Shown: positions 42,238 through 51,398, counted from the stretch's first letter. The stretch is DNA of 64,000 nucleotides from Arcicella lustrica (GCF_034930985.1 NZ_JAYGIM010000007.1:124001-188000), one strand, 5' to 3'. Translations and numbers: made by a program. The notes: generated from the sequence alone by a model not told the origin.

Positions 42238-43518
42238 TTAAACAATGTAGGGAATGAATAATCTAAACTCACAACCCTCTCCTATTTTACTTTTCAATTC
42301 TATTCTTCCTTTATGACCTTCCACCATTTCTTTCACATAATAAAGACCAAGACCAAAGCCTTTCACATTATGGACATCGCCTGTATGTACTCTAAAAAAT
42401 TTATTGAATACCTGTTTCTGGTCTCTATCCGAAATCCCAATGCCATTGTCTTTAATAGAAATCACCAAGTTGTTACCAATATTTTCTGAAGAAATCTTAA
42501 TAAGAGGTTTTCGTTCGCAATATTTAACACCGTTGTCAATTAAATTGTGAATAATATTAGTAAAATGTAATCTGTCGGCTTTGATTAAAGCATTTTGGGC
42601 TTTCAATTCAACAATTAGTTCTCCGTTTTTCTCCTTAAATAACGGCTCACAATTGATAGACAAATCTTCAATTAATTCATTAATATCTACTTCTTCAAAA
42701 TTAAGTTTATCAATTTTCTGAGCAATATTGGCAGTTTGCAAAACGGTATCTACATTTTTTTTCAGACGAGCCGCTTCTTTCCTGATAATGGCTGCATAGC
42801 TTAATAATCGTTCAGGAGTATTCACAATTTCTGGTTTCATCAGTACTTCACTGGAAATAGAAATGGTCGAAATTGGCGTTTTGAATTCATGTGTCATGTT
42901 ATTGATAAAGTCATTCTGAATTTCAGAAAGTCGTTTCTGTTTGAAAATCAGCATCAAAGCATACACGAAAAAAGCCATCACAACCAACAAAATTGCCGAA
43001 GAAACAAACCAATTGTCGAGATCACTTAAAAGAAATAATTTTTTATCAGGGAAATGAACACCAAAGTAATAATTATGAATTTTCAAATCTGGAAAATGGT
43101 AATTACTGGTAGAATCTGAACGGTCGCAATTTTCAGAATGACAAACAAAAGAAGTATAATTGATGTCATCTTTCAAGCAGTCATAAACGCCAAATTCAAA
43201 ATTGAGGCGAATATCATTATGAGCAAATTCCTGTTTTAGAAACTCCTCCAAAATCATGTGATTGATTGTATCATTTACCTGAACGGTATAATAATTTGAA
43301 GTAATTCGCTCGACAGGGTCAATCAATTTATTATTGGGATTTTTATTGAAATCCAACAGTCGTTTGCTCACTACTCGCAAAGCGGAAGTTGCTCGCTGGT
43401 CAAAATCACGGTCTTGTATATCATAAGCCTGACGAAACCAATAATACTGTACAATAATTACTCCTCCCAAAAGAAGTACAGAAAGTGCAACGAATATTCT
43501 GAGTGTTTTTGAATTCAT
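42238..43518 (-). CDS. orphan membrane sensor histidine kinase
   Basis: A 426-residue HisKA-type kinase. Membrane helices at about 8-28 and 170-192 enclose a periplasmic domain of about 140 residues containing three Cys (114, 126, 131). The phospho-acceptor is His210 in NNMTHEFKTPISTI. The HATPase domain follows with the N-box IIHNLIDNGVKYC, the G1 box DNGIGI and the G2 box GFGLGLYYV. No response regulator is adjacent, so its partner lies elsewhere. Start MNSKTLRIF at 43518 precedes the first helix directly. Confidence 0.92.
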   Translation of the reverse strand: MNSKTLRIFVALSVLLLGGVIIVQYYWFRQAYDIQDRDFDQRATSALRVVSKRLLDFNKNPNNKLIDPVERITSNYYTVQVNDTINHMILEEFLKQEFAHNDIRLNFEFGVYDCLKDDINYTSFVCHSENCDRSDSTSNYHFPDLKIHNYYFGVHFPDKKLFLLSDLDNWFVSSAILLVVMAFFVYALMLIFKQKRLSEIQNDFINNMTHEFKTPISTISISSEVLMKPEIVNTPERLLSYAAIIRKEAARLKKNVDTVLQTANIAQKIDKLNFEEVDINELIEDLSINCEPLFKEKNGELIVELKAQNALIKADRLHFTNIIHNLIDNGVKYCERKPLIKISSENIGNNLVISIKDNGIGISDRDQKQVFNKFFRVHTGDVHNVKGFGLGLYYVKEMVEGHKGRIELKSKIGEGCEFRLFIPYIV

Positions 43519-43741
43519 ATTATTAGCCTTGAGCTATGAGTAATGAGCTTTTAGCTTTTTTGTTTCTTGTATTTATAATTTAAGTCAAAAATCCTAAAAT
43601 CTTGAATCTTGTTTTTAAAATTCCAAATTCCTCCAGTCCTAAATTCCTCAAGCCTACAGTCTTGTCTCTTGCTTCTAACATCTAAAAAGAAAGAACGCTT
43701 TTCCCAACAAAAATAGTTTTTCTATTAACAATCATTAACTT
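43519..43741. repeat. short-word degenerate repeats between kinase and nucleosidase genes
   Basis: About 220 bp without a gene. It contains runs of similar short words, such as GAGCTATGAGTAATGAGC near 43530 and alternating TCCTAAATTCCTC, CTTGTCTCTTGCTTCT near 43620-43680. This looks like degenerate low-period repeat DNA. No promoter or terminator is obvious. Confidence 0.45.
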
Positions 43742-44527
43742 TTACAAACTTCCCAAAATACCTAAAACCAAACTAGCCGAATTATATGCTGCCACAAATT
43801 CAAAGGTTTTCATATCTAAATGTGCTTTTGAATTGGCATTATCGCTAATACTTCTGATGACTAAACAAGGTATTTTTTGCTGATAACATACTTGTGCAAC
43901 AGCAGCACCTTCCATTTCGGTAGCATCTGCGCCATATTTCAGTCTTAATTCTTCTACTTTTTGATTGGAATTCACAAAAACATCGCCAGTGGCAATTGTT
44001 CCTGTCATTACTTTTAGGTTTCTGTTTCCTACAATTTTATACTTTGTTTCGTTGGAAATACTTTGTGCTTTTTTCAGTAAGATTTCATCCGCAGGAAAGT
44101 AAATCGGATTTAATTCAATATATGCAGGATTTCGAGTAGCACGCAAGGTAAAACCTGTAGAATCTATTTTGCCAAAATCGTGTTCAAAAGTAGCTTTTGC
44201 GATTACAATATCGCCCGGTTGTAAATCTGGATGAATCCCACCTGCTATTCCTGTAAAAATCAATTGTTCAGGATTCCATTTCATCAATAAAATACTTGTC
44301 GTCATAGCGGCATTTACTTTACCAACGCCCGTTAAAGCTACCACAACTGAACGTCCACGTAATTCGCCCGTCAAGAAGCGAATGCCTTTTAGATTTACTT
44401 CCTTTTTATTGCTCAGTGAATCTTCCAATAATTTTACTTCCTGACTAAAAGCTCCCAAAATAGCCGTTAAAGGCTTTTGAGCTTGAATTTGTAAACTGAT
44501 GAAGAGAAATAAAAGTAATTTTTTCAT
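43742..44527 (-). CDS. MTA/SAH nucleosidase with an export signal
   Basis: A 261-residue protein of the 5'-methylthioadenosine/S-adenosylhomocysteine nucleosidase (MTAN) family, which splits MTA or SAH to adenine and a thioribose. Catalytic residues correspond: Glu30 (GAFSQEV), Glu206 in EMEGAAVAQV and Asp229 in RSISDNA. The nucleoside-binding GIAGGIHPDLQPGD loop is present. Unusually, it starts with a signal peptide (MKKLLLFLFISLQIQA, cleavage near AQ at 17), placing it outside the cytoplasm. It lies downstream of a purine permease gene on the same strand, 170 bp away with a hairpin between. Confidence 0.88.
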   Translation of the reverse strand: MKKLLLFLFISLQIQAQKPLTAILGAFSQEVKLLEDSLSNKKEVNLKGIRFLTGELRGRSVVVALTGVGKVNAAMTTSILLMKWNPEQLIFTGIAGGIHPDLQPGDIVIAKATFEHDFGKIDSTGFTLRATRNPAYIELNPIYFPADEILLKKAQSISNETKYKIVGNRNLKVMTGTIATGDVFVNSNQKVEELRLKYGADATEMEGAAVAQVCYQQKIPCLVIRSISDNANSKAHLDMKTFEFVAAYNSASLVLGILGSL

Positions 44528-44586
44528 GGGAAGTAATTTGAAAATTTGAAAGTATGTTGATTTGAAAATGTATGCTTAAAATGAAT

Positions 44587-44619
44587 ACTCATGGCATGAT
44601 TTAGAGTCATGCCATGAGT
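44587..44619 (-). terminator. hairpin between permease and nucleosidase genes
   Basis: Perfect 13-bp stem (44587-44599 with 44607-44619), 7-nt loop, poor T-run. It could be a partial terminator or an RNA-processing site between two potentially co-transcribed genes. Confidence 0.6.
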
Positions 44620-44697
44620 GAAATTAAATCAATATGAATTTGGAATATAAACTTCTTAAAAAGTTTACTCCTTCTTCTCAAAGCTTATAGCTCACCG

Positions 44698-45999
44698 CTA
44701 ACTTATCACTAAAGACAAGATTGCAAAGGCATCAATCACCCAAAGTGCGGTTGAGACTTCTTTGTGTTTTCCTGTGAATACTTTGATGATTGTCCAAGAA
44801 AGAAAGCCCCAAATAATTCCTTGTGTGATGGAATAAGAAAAAGGAATCAGTACCAAAGCTAAAAAAGCAGGAATGGCATCATCCATTTTAGACCAACTGA
44901 TTTTAGTAATGGGTTTCATCATAAATACTCCAACAAGTATTAAAGCGGGAGCCGTAGCAATGGAAGGAATCACCGACAATAAAGGCGATAGAAACATAAA
45001 AGGCAAAAACAAAATCCCAGCCGTAATAGCGGTTAAACCTCTCCGTCCGCCTTGTTCAATGCCTACTGCTGATTCTATATAAGCCGTTCCGGGACTTGTT
45101 CCTAAAATGCCACCCAATAAAGTAGCGACAGCGTCGGTCAATAAAGACTGTTTAATATTTCGTGGTTCGCCATTTTCATCATACAAGTACGCAGCTTCTG
45201 CCAAACCCACAAAAGTAGAAAGGCTATCAAACATATCAGTAAACACAAAAGCAAAAATGATAGGAAACAACGCAAATTTGAAAGAGCCAATGATGTCTAA
45301 TTGAAAAAGTAAACTAAAATCTGGCGAAGCGATAAGTCCGTTCCAATTGACTAAAGTTTTTTGTCCGAAATTAATGGCTGAAGCATCTCCCCAAATTCTT
45401 CCGATAGGAATTGCCAACAAAGTAGTAATAATGATACCGATAATAATTGCTCCTTTTACTTCACGGACAATCAAAATCGCAGTTAATAATAAACCTATTA
45501 AAAAAGTAATGATAATCGGATTATGGAAACTGGCAATGCTCACCAAAGTAGCAGGATTTGAAACGATAAAATGTGCATTTTCAAAACCGATAAGGCTGAT
45601 AAACAAACCAATTCCCGCAGAAATAGCGAAACGAAGTGGTTTAGGAATCGCTTTTACGATATAAGTACGCAGATTAAAAATAGATAAAAGCAAGAAAAAA
45701 ACACCTGCCCAAAACACTGCTCCCAAAGCAACTTGATAGGAAATCCCCATGCCTTTTACGGCTGTGAATGTAAAAAACGCATTCATTCCCATGCCCGGAG
45801 CAACCACAATTGGGTTTTTCGCATACAAGCCCATCATCAAACTACAAAAGAATGAAAGCAAAACGGTGGCTGTCAGCACGGCATCAAAAGGCATTCCAGC
45901 TTGAGAAAGTATAGAGGGATTGACGATGATAATGTACATCGTGGCTAAAAATGAACTTATGCCTGCAAGTATTTCAGTTTTTTTAGTTGTTGGTGACAT
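44698..45999 (-). CDS. NCS2 (AzgA-like) purine permease
   Basis: A 433-residue inner-membrane transporter with about 12-14 hydrophobic segments. It belongs to the AzgA branch of NCS2 (adenine/guanine/hypoxanthine): EILAGISSFLATMYIIIVNP at the N-terminus, APGMGMNAFFTF, and the signature GTSPGTAYIESAVGIEQGGR near the centre. Transport is probably proton-driven uptake of a purine base. The MTAN-like gene follows on the same strand. Start ATG at 45999; the divergent YdcZ gene begins 124 bp away. Confidence 0.93.
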   Translation of the reverse strand: MSPTTKKTEILAGISSFLATMYIIIVNPSILSQAGMPFDAVLTATVLLSFFCSLMMGLYAKNPIVVAPGMGMNAFFTFTAVKGMGISYQVALGAVFWAGVFFLLLSIFNLRTYIVKAIPKPLRFAISAGIGLFISLIGFENAHFIVSNPATLVSIASFHNPIIITFLIGLLLTAILIVREVKGAIIIGIIITTLLAIPIGRIWGDASAINFGQKTLVNWNGLIASPDFSLLFQLDIIGSFKFALFPIIFAFVFTDMFDSLSTFVGLAEAAYLYDENGEPRNIKQSLLTDAVATLLGGILGTSPGTAYIESAVGIEQGGRRGLTAITAGILFLPFMFLSPLLSVIPSIATAPALILVGVFMMKPITKISWSKMDDAIPAFLALVLIPFSYSITQGIIWGFLSWTIIKVFTGKHKEVSTALWVIDAFAILSLVIS

Positions 46000-46122
46000 A
46001 TAAATGGTTTTTGTCTAAAAATAGGGATTGTTCATCAGAAAGACAATAAGAATGAACTATCAAACTTTAAATATGATTTTGCGAAAAACGTACTCAATGA
46101 ATTATTTTTATTAAATTTCACG

Positions 46123-46566
46123 ATGCAATACTTCTTTATGTTTTTGGCTTTTCTTTGCGGAGTGGTTTTTCCGATACAAGCTGGTTTGAATGGAAAAATG
46201 ACTAAAATTGTTGAAAACCCAATTTTAGCGGCGTTTTTATCATTCTTGACGGGTTTAATTACTTTGGGCATTTACGCTATCATTACTAAAGTGCCTCTCA
46301 AACAAATTACTCATGCACAAAATGCACCTTGGTATGTTTGGTTTGCAGGAATTCTGGGTGCTTTTTATGTGAGTACAGTCGTAATTTTGATTCCAAGATT
46401 GGGCGTAGCATTTACTTTCGGCTTAATTGTAGCGGGACAAATGGCAATTTCTATGGCTTTAGACCATTTCGGATTGTTTGATTTACCAGTAAAGCACATT
46501 TCGATTGGAAAAATTATTGGAGCTATTTTATTAATCATCGCTGTTGTGTTAATTCGCAAGTTTTAA
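46123..46566 (+). CDS. YdcZ-family (DMT superfamily) membrane protein
   Basis: A 147-residue protein with five predicted membrane segments, the size of the DUF606/YdcZ family of the drug-metabolite transporter superfamily. Typical features: the first helix MFLAFLCGVVFPIQAGLNGK, FAGILGAFYVSTVVILIPRLG in the middle, and VAFTFGLIVAGQMAISMALD. Substrate unknown. YdcZ proteins often act as pairs, but only one copy is here. The small basic peptide gene follows after a hairpin. Confidence 0.88.
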   Translation: MQYFFMFLAFLCGVVFPIQAGLNGKMTKIVENPILAAFLSFLTGLITLGIYAIITKVPLKQITHAQNAPWYVWFAGILGAFYVSTVVILIPRLGVAFTFGLIVAGQMAISMALDHFGLFDLPVKHISIGKIIGAILLIIAVVLIRKF

Positions 46567-46585
46567 ACTGTTTTGATACCGATTT

Positions 46586-46610
46586 TGCTATTTTTTTCGT
46601 TGAAATAGCA
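46586..46610 (+). terminator. weak hairpin after the YdcZ gene
   Basis: 8-bp stem TGCTATTT/AAATAGCA (46586-46593 with 46603-46610), no T-run after it. Possibly attenuates read-through into the small peptide gene. Confidence 0.45.
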
Positions 46611-46642
46611 TTGTGTTTAAAATCATTAAAGCATTGTCACTG

Positions 46643-46837
46643 ATGAAAAAATTAATTCTTCTTACCGTTCTTTTCTCTTGTGTACAAGTTGAAAGTGAAG
46701 CATTTACTACAAGTGCTACAAAAACTACTATTGCTGAAAGTCAATCACATTCGAGCTTAAAAACTAAGCGTCGTCGCAAAAAAGGCTTTCTTTGGGGAAT
46801 CTTCAAGAAAAAAGATTGCGGCTGTCCGAAGCATTAA
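46643..46837 (+). CDS. small secreted basic peptide with C-terminal CGC motif
   Basis: 64 residues from the ATG at 46643 (MKKLILLTVLFSCVQVESEA), which opens a signal peptide; the frame runs to a GTG at 46613, judged not to be the start. The mature part is a Ser/Thr-rich linker (TTSATKTTIAESQSHSSL) followed by a basic block KTKRRRKKGFLWGIFKKK and the end DCGCPKH. The pattern suggests a secreted or membrane-active basic peptide with a Cys pair. No family is recognised by me with certainty. Stop at 46837; no clear terminator. Confidence 0.7.
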   Translation: MKKLILLTVLFSCVQVESEAFTTSATKTTIAESQSHSSLKTKRRRKKGFLWGIFKKKDCGCPKH

Positions 46838-46938
46838 TCATTTTTCAATTTGATTGATTTTTTATGGTTTTTTAGTAAAATATGTGCATTTTTACCTTAA
46901 AACTTTGGTTTTCAATCAATTCGATAAATTTACAATAA

Positions 46939-47841
46939 ATGAAAGCTTCTTTTGAACAATTGAGTGATTCATCGAATAGCTCAATTTTCTTCAAACAATT
47001 AAGTTATTCTTATTTCGATGCTCCTTTTCATTTTCATCCAGAATTTGAACTTACTTTGATTGTAAAAAGTGAGGGAAAACGTTTTGTAGGAACGAACGTG
47101 GCTGATTTTCAGGCAGGTGATTTGGTTTTGTTAGGACCAAACGTTCCGCATTGTTGGAAAAACGATGGAATTGGTCCTGAAGATTCATCACAGGCTATCG
47201 TCATACAATTTAAAGAAGAAGTTTGGGGCGAAATGTTTTTTAAAAATCAAGAAACAGAACCCATCAGAATACTTCTTGAAAAAGCGAAACAAGGATTACA
47301 AATTACAGGAAAAACGAGAGACAGAATTGCAAAAGAAATGGTTTTTCTTTTGAACGTTCCTCCTTTTCAACGAATGCTTGGTTTGCTAGATTTATTGAAT
47401 ACAATTGCCATTTCTAATGATTTAAAATTGATTGAAAGTGAACCAAAGCAATTTGAAATGTCGGCTGTGGATTTAGATAGAATCAATAAAATTTACGCTT
47501 ATGTCATCGAAAATTACACGCAAGAACTTCATTTAGAAACAGCCGCTCATTTAGCGAGTATGACAGAAACGGCTTTTTGTAGATACTTCAAGAAAATCAC
47601 CAAGAAAACCTTCCTAGATTTAGTAACCGAATATCGTATCAAACACGCTTGTAATTTATTGGCTAATTCTGAAAAACAAGTAGCCGAAGTTTGCTTTGAA
47701 AGTGGTTTTGGAAATATTTCACATTTCAACAAGCAGTTCAAACAAGTAACTGGACAAAGCCCACTTGGTTACAGAAAAGTATTTTTAGCAAAAGCCGCTT
47801 TTATCAGAAGTGAAAGATGGGTGAAAGCTAGCCCTCAATAG
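46939..47841 (+). CDS. AraC family transcriptional regulator
   Basis: A 300-residue regulator. The N-terminal cupin-like domain (about 10-110) shows the HFHPEFELTLIVKSEG strand and a GDLVLLGPNVPHCWKND segment, as in AraC proteins that sense small carbohydrates. The C-terminal double helix-turn-helix lies at about 185-285: LHLETAAHLASMTETAFCRY, then VAEVCFESGFGNISHFNKQF with the conserved SGFGNISHFN. Ligand and targets unknown. Its 3' end overlaps the convergent RDD gene by 14 bp. Confidence 0.93.
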   Translation: MKASFEQLSDSSNSSIFFKQLSYSYFDAPFHFHPEFELTLIVKSEGKRFVGTNVADFQAGDLVLLGPNVPHCWKNDGIGPEDSSQAIVIQFKEEVWGEMFFKNQETEPIRILLEKAKQGLQITGKTRDRIAKEMVFLLNVPPFQRMLGLLDLLNTIAISNDLKLIESEPKQFEMSAVDLDRINKIYAYVIENYTQELHLETAAHLASMTETAFCRYFKKITKKTFLDLVTEYRIKHACNLLANSEKQVAEVCFESGFGNISHFNKQFKQVTGQSPLGYRKVFLAKAAFIRSERWVKASPQ

Positions 47842-48553
47842 TGGTTAAATAAGTGTGGTCTTTTAGTACTTGTTTCAAAAAATCAGCATCGTTCAAATCA
47901 GTATTAATACCCATTACTTCTTTTACTTTTTCAGTCGCTTCTTCAATCAATTGATGATTGTGTTCTCCCTTTTTCAAAACGGCTCTCAAAGTAATAATAT
48001 CTTGGTCAGATAAAATACTTACTTCTGGAAACATTACTTGATAATTTTCAGCAATACTTTCTTGACGAAGCTGTTCTAAACTTACTAATGGCTTGATTTT
48101 CACAACGGCTGTTCCTGCGGCGATATCACCAATTCTTTGTCCTTTTCCATTAGCAGAAGCTACAACCAATGCCACAACTGAGCCAAAAATCATAGTGTCG
48201 GCTAATCTAAAAAGCCAACGCATCAAATAAGCACCAAGAGTAGGTTGTGTTCCATCAAGATTAATTACCCTGATTTTCATGGCTCTTTTACCAATACTTT
48301 GTCCATTCATGAATACTTCAAAAAGTAAATCATAACACATGATGGGTAAGATAAGAAAGACAAATAAAATGATGATGCCTAAAATATTATCATCAAAAGA
48401 AGCATCTAAGCCAGAAAAGACGAGTAAGTATAATGTTCCCCAAGCAAAAAAAATAACCCAGTCGATAATATGAGCTAAGATACGATCGCCAACACTTGCA
48501 GGTGTAAAGTCTAAAGCAACATTTTGTGTGGTTTGAATGCGTATTTTACTCAT
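47828..48553 (-). CDS. RDD family membrane protein
   Basis: 241 residues from the ATG at 48553 (MSKIRIQTTQNVALDFTPAS); the longer frame to 48691 would run through the palindromic region upstream. RDD domain: GDRILAHIIDWVIFFAWGTL with the eponymous Arg-Asp, a second segment around FLILPIMCYDLLFEVF, SIGKRAMKIRVIN, and ending RIGDIAAGTAVVK. Three to four membrane segments. RDD proteins often accompany SpoIIM, DUF4129 and MoxR genes, as here in a divergent arrangement. Function unknown. The last 100 residues are cytoplasmic and helical. Confidence 0.9.
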   Translation of the reverse strand: MSKIRIQTTQNVALDFTPASVGDRILAHIIDWVIFFAWGTLYLLVFSGLDASFDDNILGIIILFVFLILPIMCYDLLFEVFMNGQSIGKRAMKIRVINLDGTQPTLGAYLMRWLFRLADTMIFGSVVALVVASANGKGQRIGDIAAGTAVVKIKPLVSLEQLRQESIAENYQVMFPEVSILSDQDIITLRAVLKKGEHNHQLIEEATEKVKEVMGINTDLNDADFLKQVLKDHTYLTTIEG

Positions 48554-48637
48554 TGTTAATTTTTTAAGGCTGAGAATATGTATTAATTTACCTAAAACTA
48601 AGAAAAGTTTTCGATGCAAAAAAGCTAGTAGTGTGGC

Positions 48638-48671
48638 AACTTTCAGAAAGTTTTGTAACTTTCCGAAAGTT
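48638..48671. promoter_or_regulatory. two tandem 15-bp palindromes between RDD and SpoIIM genes
   Basis: AACTTTCAGAAAGTT at 48638-48652 and AACTTTCCGAAAGTT at 48657-48671, centres 19 bp apart. They lie in the divergent promoter region, 54 bp upstream of the SpoIIM ATG. Likely a paired operator or an extragenic palindrome. Confidence 0.55.
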
Positions 48672-48724
48672 AGCAGAGAGAAGCATTTCAAACAAATTTT
48701 ATTTATAAGCCCTAATTTACTTTC

Positions 48725-49693
48725 ATGCGGGAAGCCCTATTTAAAAAGCATAACCTCGACAAATGGCAGGAATTTGAGGAAGACGCTCTCAATGTCAATC
48801 CTGATATACTTTCTGAAAGATTTATAGCATTGACAGACGACCTTTCGTATGCTCGTACTTTCTACCCAGATTCTCCTACTACAAAATATTTGAATGGTTT
48901 AACATCAAGTCTTTTTAGTAAAATCTATGCGAATAAACGTGAAAAGGCTAATCGCTTTATTACTTTCTGGAAAGTAGAACTGCCTTTTTTGTTTTATCAA
49001 TCTCAGAAACAATTACTTTTCTCATTTATTATTTTCACGATTTCAGCTTTGATTGGTGCAGTTTCTGCAGCTTACGATGATTCCTTTGCTCGTTTAATTT
49101 TAGGAAATGAATATGTAGAAATAACTTTAGAAAATGTAGAAAAAGGCGATCCATTGGCTGTTTATGGAAATCAAGATGAAATCTCAATGTTTTTTCTCAT
49201 TACCATCAATAATATCAGGGTTTCGTTTATCACTTTTGTAATGGGAATTTTCTTCTCTGTTGGTACAGGGTATTTTTTGATTTTCAATGGAATCATGGTA
49301 GGTGTTTTTCAATACTTCTGTTATCAACACGGTTTTTTAGAAACCTCTTTGTTGACAATTTGGCTTCATGGTACACTTGAAATTTCTTCCATCGTAATTG
49401 CAGGTTGCGCAGGTTTGGTAATGGGCAATAGTTTATTGTTTCCTAAAACTTTTACCCGACTTGAATCTTTTAAAAAAGGAGCCAAACAAGGCTTAAAAAT
49501 TATCATTGGCTTAGTTCCTTTGTTTATTACTGCTGGTTTTATCGAAAGTTTTCTTACTCGTAAACATCTTTCTCTGATACCAAGTATGATGATTATTCTG
49601 CCTTCAGCACTGTTTATCATCTGGTATTTTGTAGTTTATCCTATACAATTAAACCGTTTTTCTAATGAAAAATTCATCAAAAATAGTCTTTGA
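48725..49693 (+). CDS. SpoIIM family membrane protein
   Basis: A 322-residue membrane protein of the stage II sporulation protein M family. The first 80 residues are cytoplasmic and charged. Five or six membrane segments follow, with the family motifs FFLITINNIRVSFITFVMG and GTGYFLIFNGIMVGVF, then LTIWLHGTLEISSIVIAG (His and Glu within the helix are conserved). The species is not a sporulator; here the family is part of the RDD-SpoIIM-DUF4129-DUF4350-MoxR block. The 3' end overlaps the next gene by 29 bp. Confidence 0.9.
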   Translation: MREALFKKHNLDKWQEFEEDALNVNPDILSERFIALTDDLSYARTFYPDSPTTKYLNGLTSSLFSKIYANKREKANRFITFWKVELPFLFYQSQKQLLFSFIIFTISALIGAVSAAYDDSFARLILGNEYVEITLENVEKGDPLAVYGNQDEISMFFLITINNIRVSFITFVMGIFFSVGTGYFLIFNGIMVGVFQYFCYQHGFLETSLLTIWLHGTLEISSIVIAGCAGLVMGNSLLFPKTFTRLESFKKGAKQGLKIIIGLVPLFITAGFIESFLTRKHLSLIPSMMIILPSALFIIWYFVVYPIQLNRFSNEKFIKNSL

Positions 49694-50675
49694 ACAAGAG
49701 CGTGATTTCAGTGACAAAATCAATATCACTTTCAATTTTGTGACTGCCAATTTTAAGCCTTTATGTTTGTCTTTATTGTATTTAACGGGTCCATTGGTAC
49801 TGATTGGTGGTATTTTTAGTGGTTTGGTGCAAATTGCAGCTTTAGAAGTAGGCGGACTTGCGCAAGGACAAAGTCCAGAAGGTACAAATCCAGCAGAGAT
49901 TTTCGGAGAAATCATTGGTAAAAATACAGCTTACTTATTGTCAGCGAATTACTTTTTTGCCTTGTTGTTTATTTTTTTAGCAACAATTATGGTTGCGGCT
50001 ACGGTTTATGCTTTTTTTATCGAATATCAAGAATCGGAAGACCCAACAAACATTACTGTTCCAATGGTTTGGGAGCGAGTAAAAGGTTTATTTCTGCCAA
50101 TTCTTGCCAGTATCTTGAGTGTTACAATCGCATTATTGGTTATTGTATTAGCTTTTGTTCTTTTTATAAGTATCATCAGTTCAGGTGCGGGTTCTGGTGT
50201 TGGAGCGAATTTGTCTATTTTCTTAACAGGAATGCTCTGTTTTATCACGATTTTGTATTTAGGAATAATCTTTATTTTAAATACACCAATTATAGCTTTT
50301 GAAAGAATTGGCACTTGGGAAGCTTTCAGCAGAGCCAATTATTTGATTCAACAAAAGTGGTGGTCAACTTTTGGACTAATGATAATTTTTGCGATTATCA
50401 ATTACTTTCTTTCTTTAGTTTTCTCAGCACCATCTATCATTATTACTTTTCTGAAAATATTTAAAGTAGGTGCTGGCGGTACAGGAAACATTCCAATTAT
50501 TATTTCAACAATTTTTGCTACCATTGGGCGTGTATTAATTTCCTCATTAACTTATGTGGCACTAAGTTTTCAATACTTTAATTTGGTGGAAAGAAGAGAT
50601 GGAAACTCTTTAAAATCTCAGATTTCAGACATTGGTCAGAAGAAAACATTTGAAAATGAAGATGAAGAATATTAG
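49665..50675 (+). CDS. multi-pass membrane protein of the SpoIIM/MoxR block
   Basis: A 336-residue protein. After a charged N-terminus (NSSKIVFEQERDFSDKINIT) there are six or so membrane helices, with FVTANFKPLCLSLLYLTGPL, a Gly/Ser segment (SSGAGSGVGANLS) and a final helix before an acidic tail (FENEDEEY). I do not recognise a named domain; similar proteins occur beside SpoIIM genes in Bacteroidota. It overlaps SpoIIM by 29 bp and the DUF4129 gene by about 20 bp, so translation is probably coupled. Confidence 0.85.
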   Translation: MKNSSKIVFEQERDFSDKINITFNFVTANFKPLCLSLLYLTGPLVLIGGIFSGLVQIAALEVGGLAQGQSPEGTNPAEIFGEIIGKNTAYLLSANYFFALLFIFLATIMVAATVYAFFIEYQESEDPTNITVPMVWERVKGLFLPILASILSVTIALLVIVLAFVLFISIISSGAGSGVGANLSIFLTGMLCFITILYLGIIFILNTPIIAFERIGTWEAFSRANYLIQQKWWSTFGLMIIFAIINYFLSLVFSAPSIIITFLKIFKVGAGGTGNIPIIISTIFATIGRVLISSLTYVALSFQYFNLVERRDGNSLKSQISDIGQKKTFENEDEEY

Positions 50676-51366
50676 ATTGTATTATCACATTTTTATAAAT
50701 TTAATATTCCTTTCGGCTTTCTTTGGCTTCAATACTTTTGCAGACTCTACAAAAGTAATTGTGAGAAAACCAAGCGAAAGCCAGCTGAGTGCTTTCAAAA
50801 AACTGAAAGATTATCAATACGGAACAGAACAAGTAAATTATGTAGATACTTGGTGGAGGCGTTTTCTGCGTGAGCTTTTTGAGTGGTTTTCAGAAAGGTT
50901 TTCAGCTGTTGGAAATCCCGATATGTGGAAAGCTGTTGCTTACTTTTTTGTAGCTGTAGTCATTGTTTTTATTATTTTGAAATTGATAGGCGTTGATTTC
51001 GATGGACTTTTCAAGAAGAAATCTAAATACAATATTCCTTATCAAACCATTCAAGAAGATATTCATCAAATAGATTTTAATGAAGCCATTGCTGAGGCAG
51101 TACTTCAAAAAAATTATCGTTTAGCCGTAAGGTTATATTATTTAAAGGCTTTAAAAGAATTGAGTGATGCAGGTTTGATTCATTGGCAAATCAATAAAAC
51201 CAATCAATCTTACGTTTATGAATTACAATCATCTCAACTTAATGCTAGTTTTAATCAGGTAACACGCCAATTTGAATATACTTGGTACGGTGATTTCCAG
51301 ATTGATGAAGCGCATTTCTTAGAGATTCGTGATTCCTTTTTAACATTCAGTAATCAAATTAACTAA
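50656..51366 (+). CDS. DUF4129 domain protein
   Basis: 236 residues from the ATG at 50656 (a TTG at 50632 also opens the frame). Signal-like N-terminus (LYYHIFINLIFLSAFFGF), a helical extracytoplasmic part, one membrane helix at about 90-110 (AVAYFFVAVVIVFIILKL) and a cytoplasmic DUF4129 domain with YRLAVRLYYLKALKELSDAG, typical also of transglutaminase-linked DUF4129 proteins. Function unknown. It is in the middle of the block: overlapping the upstream gene, 32 bp before the next. Confidence 0.88.
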   Translation: MKMKNIRLYYHIFINLIFLSAFFGFNTFADSTKVIVRKPSESQLSAFKKLKDYQYGTEQVNYVDTWWRRFLRELFEWFSERFSAVGNPDMWKAVAYFFVAVVIVFIILKLIGVDFDGLFKKKSKYNIPYQTIQEDIHQIDFNEAIAEAVLQKNYRLAVRLYYLKALKELSDAGLIHWQINKTNQSYVYELQSSQLNASFNQVTRQFEYTWYGDFQIDEAHFLEIRDSFLTFSNQIN

Positions 51367-51398
51367 TACGATTCACAATCTAAATCGTACATAAAAAT

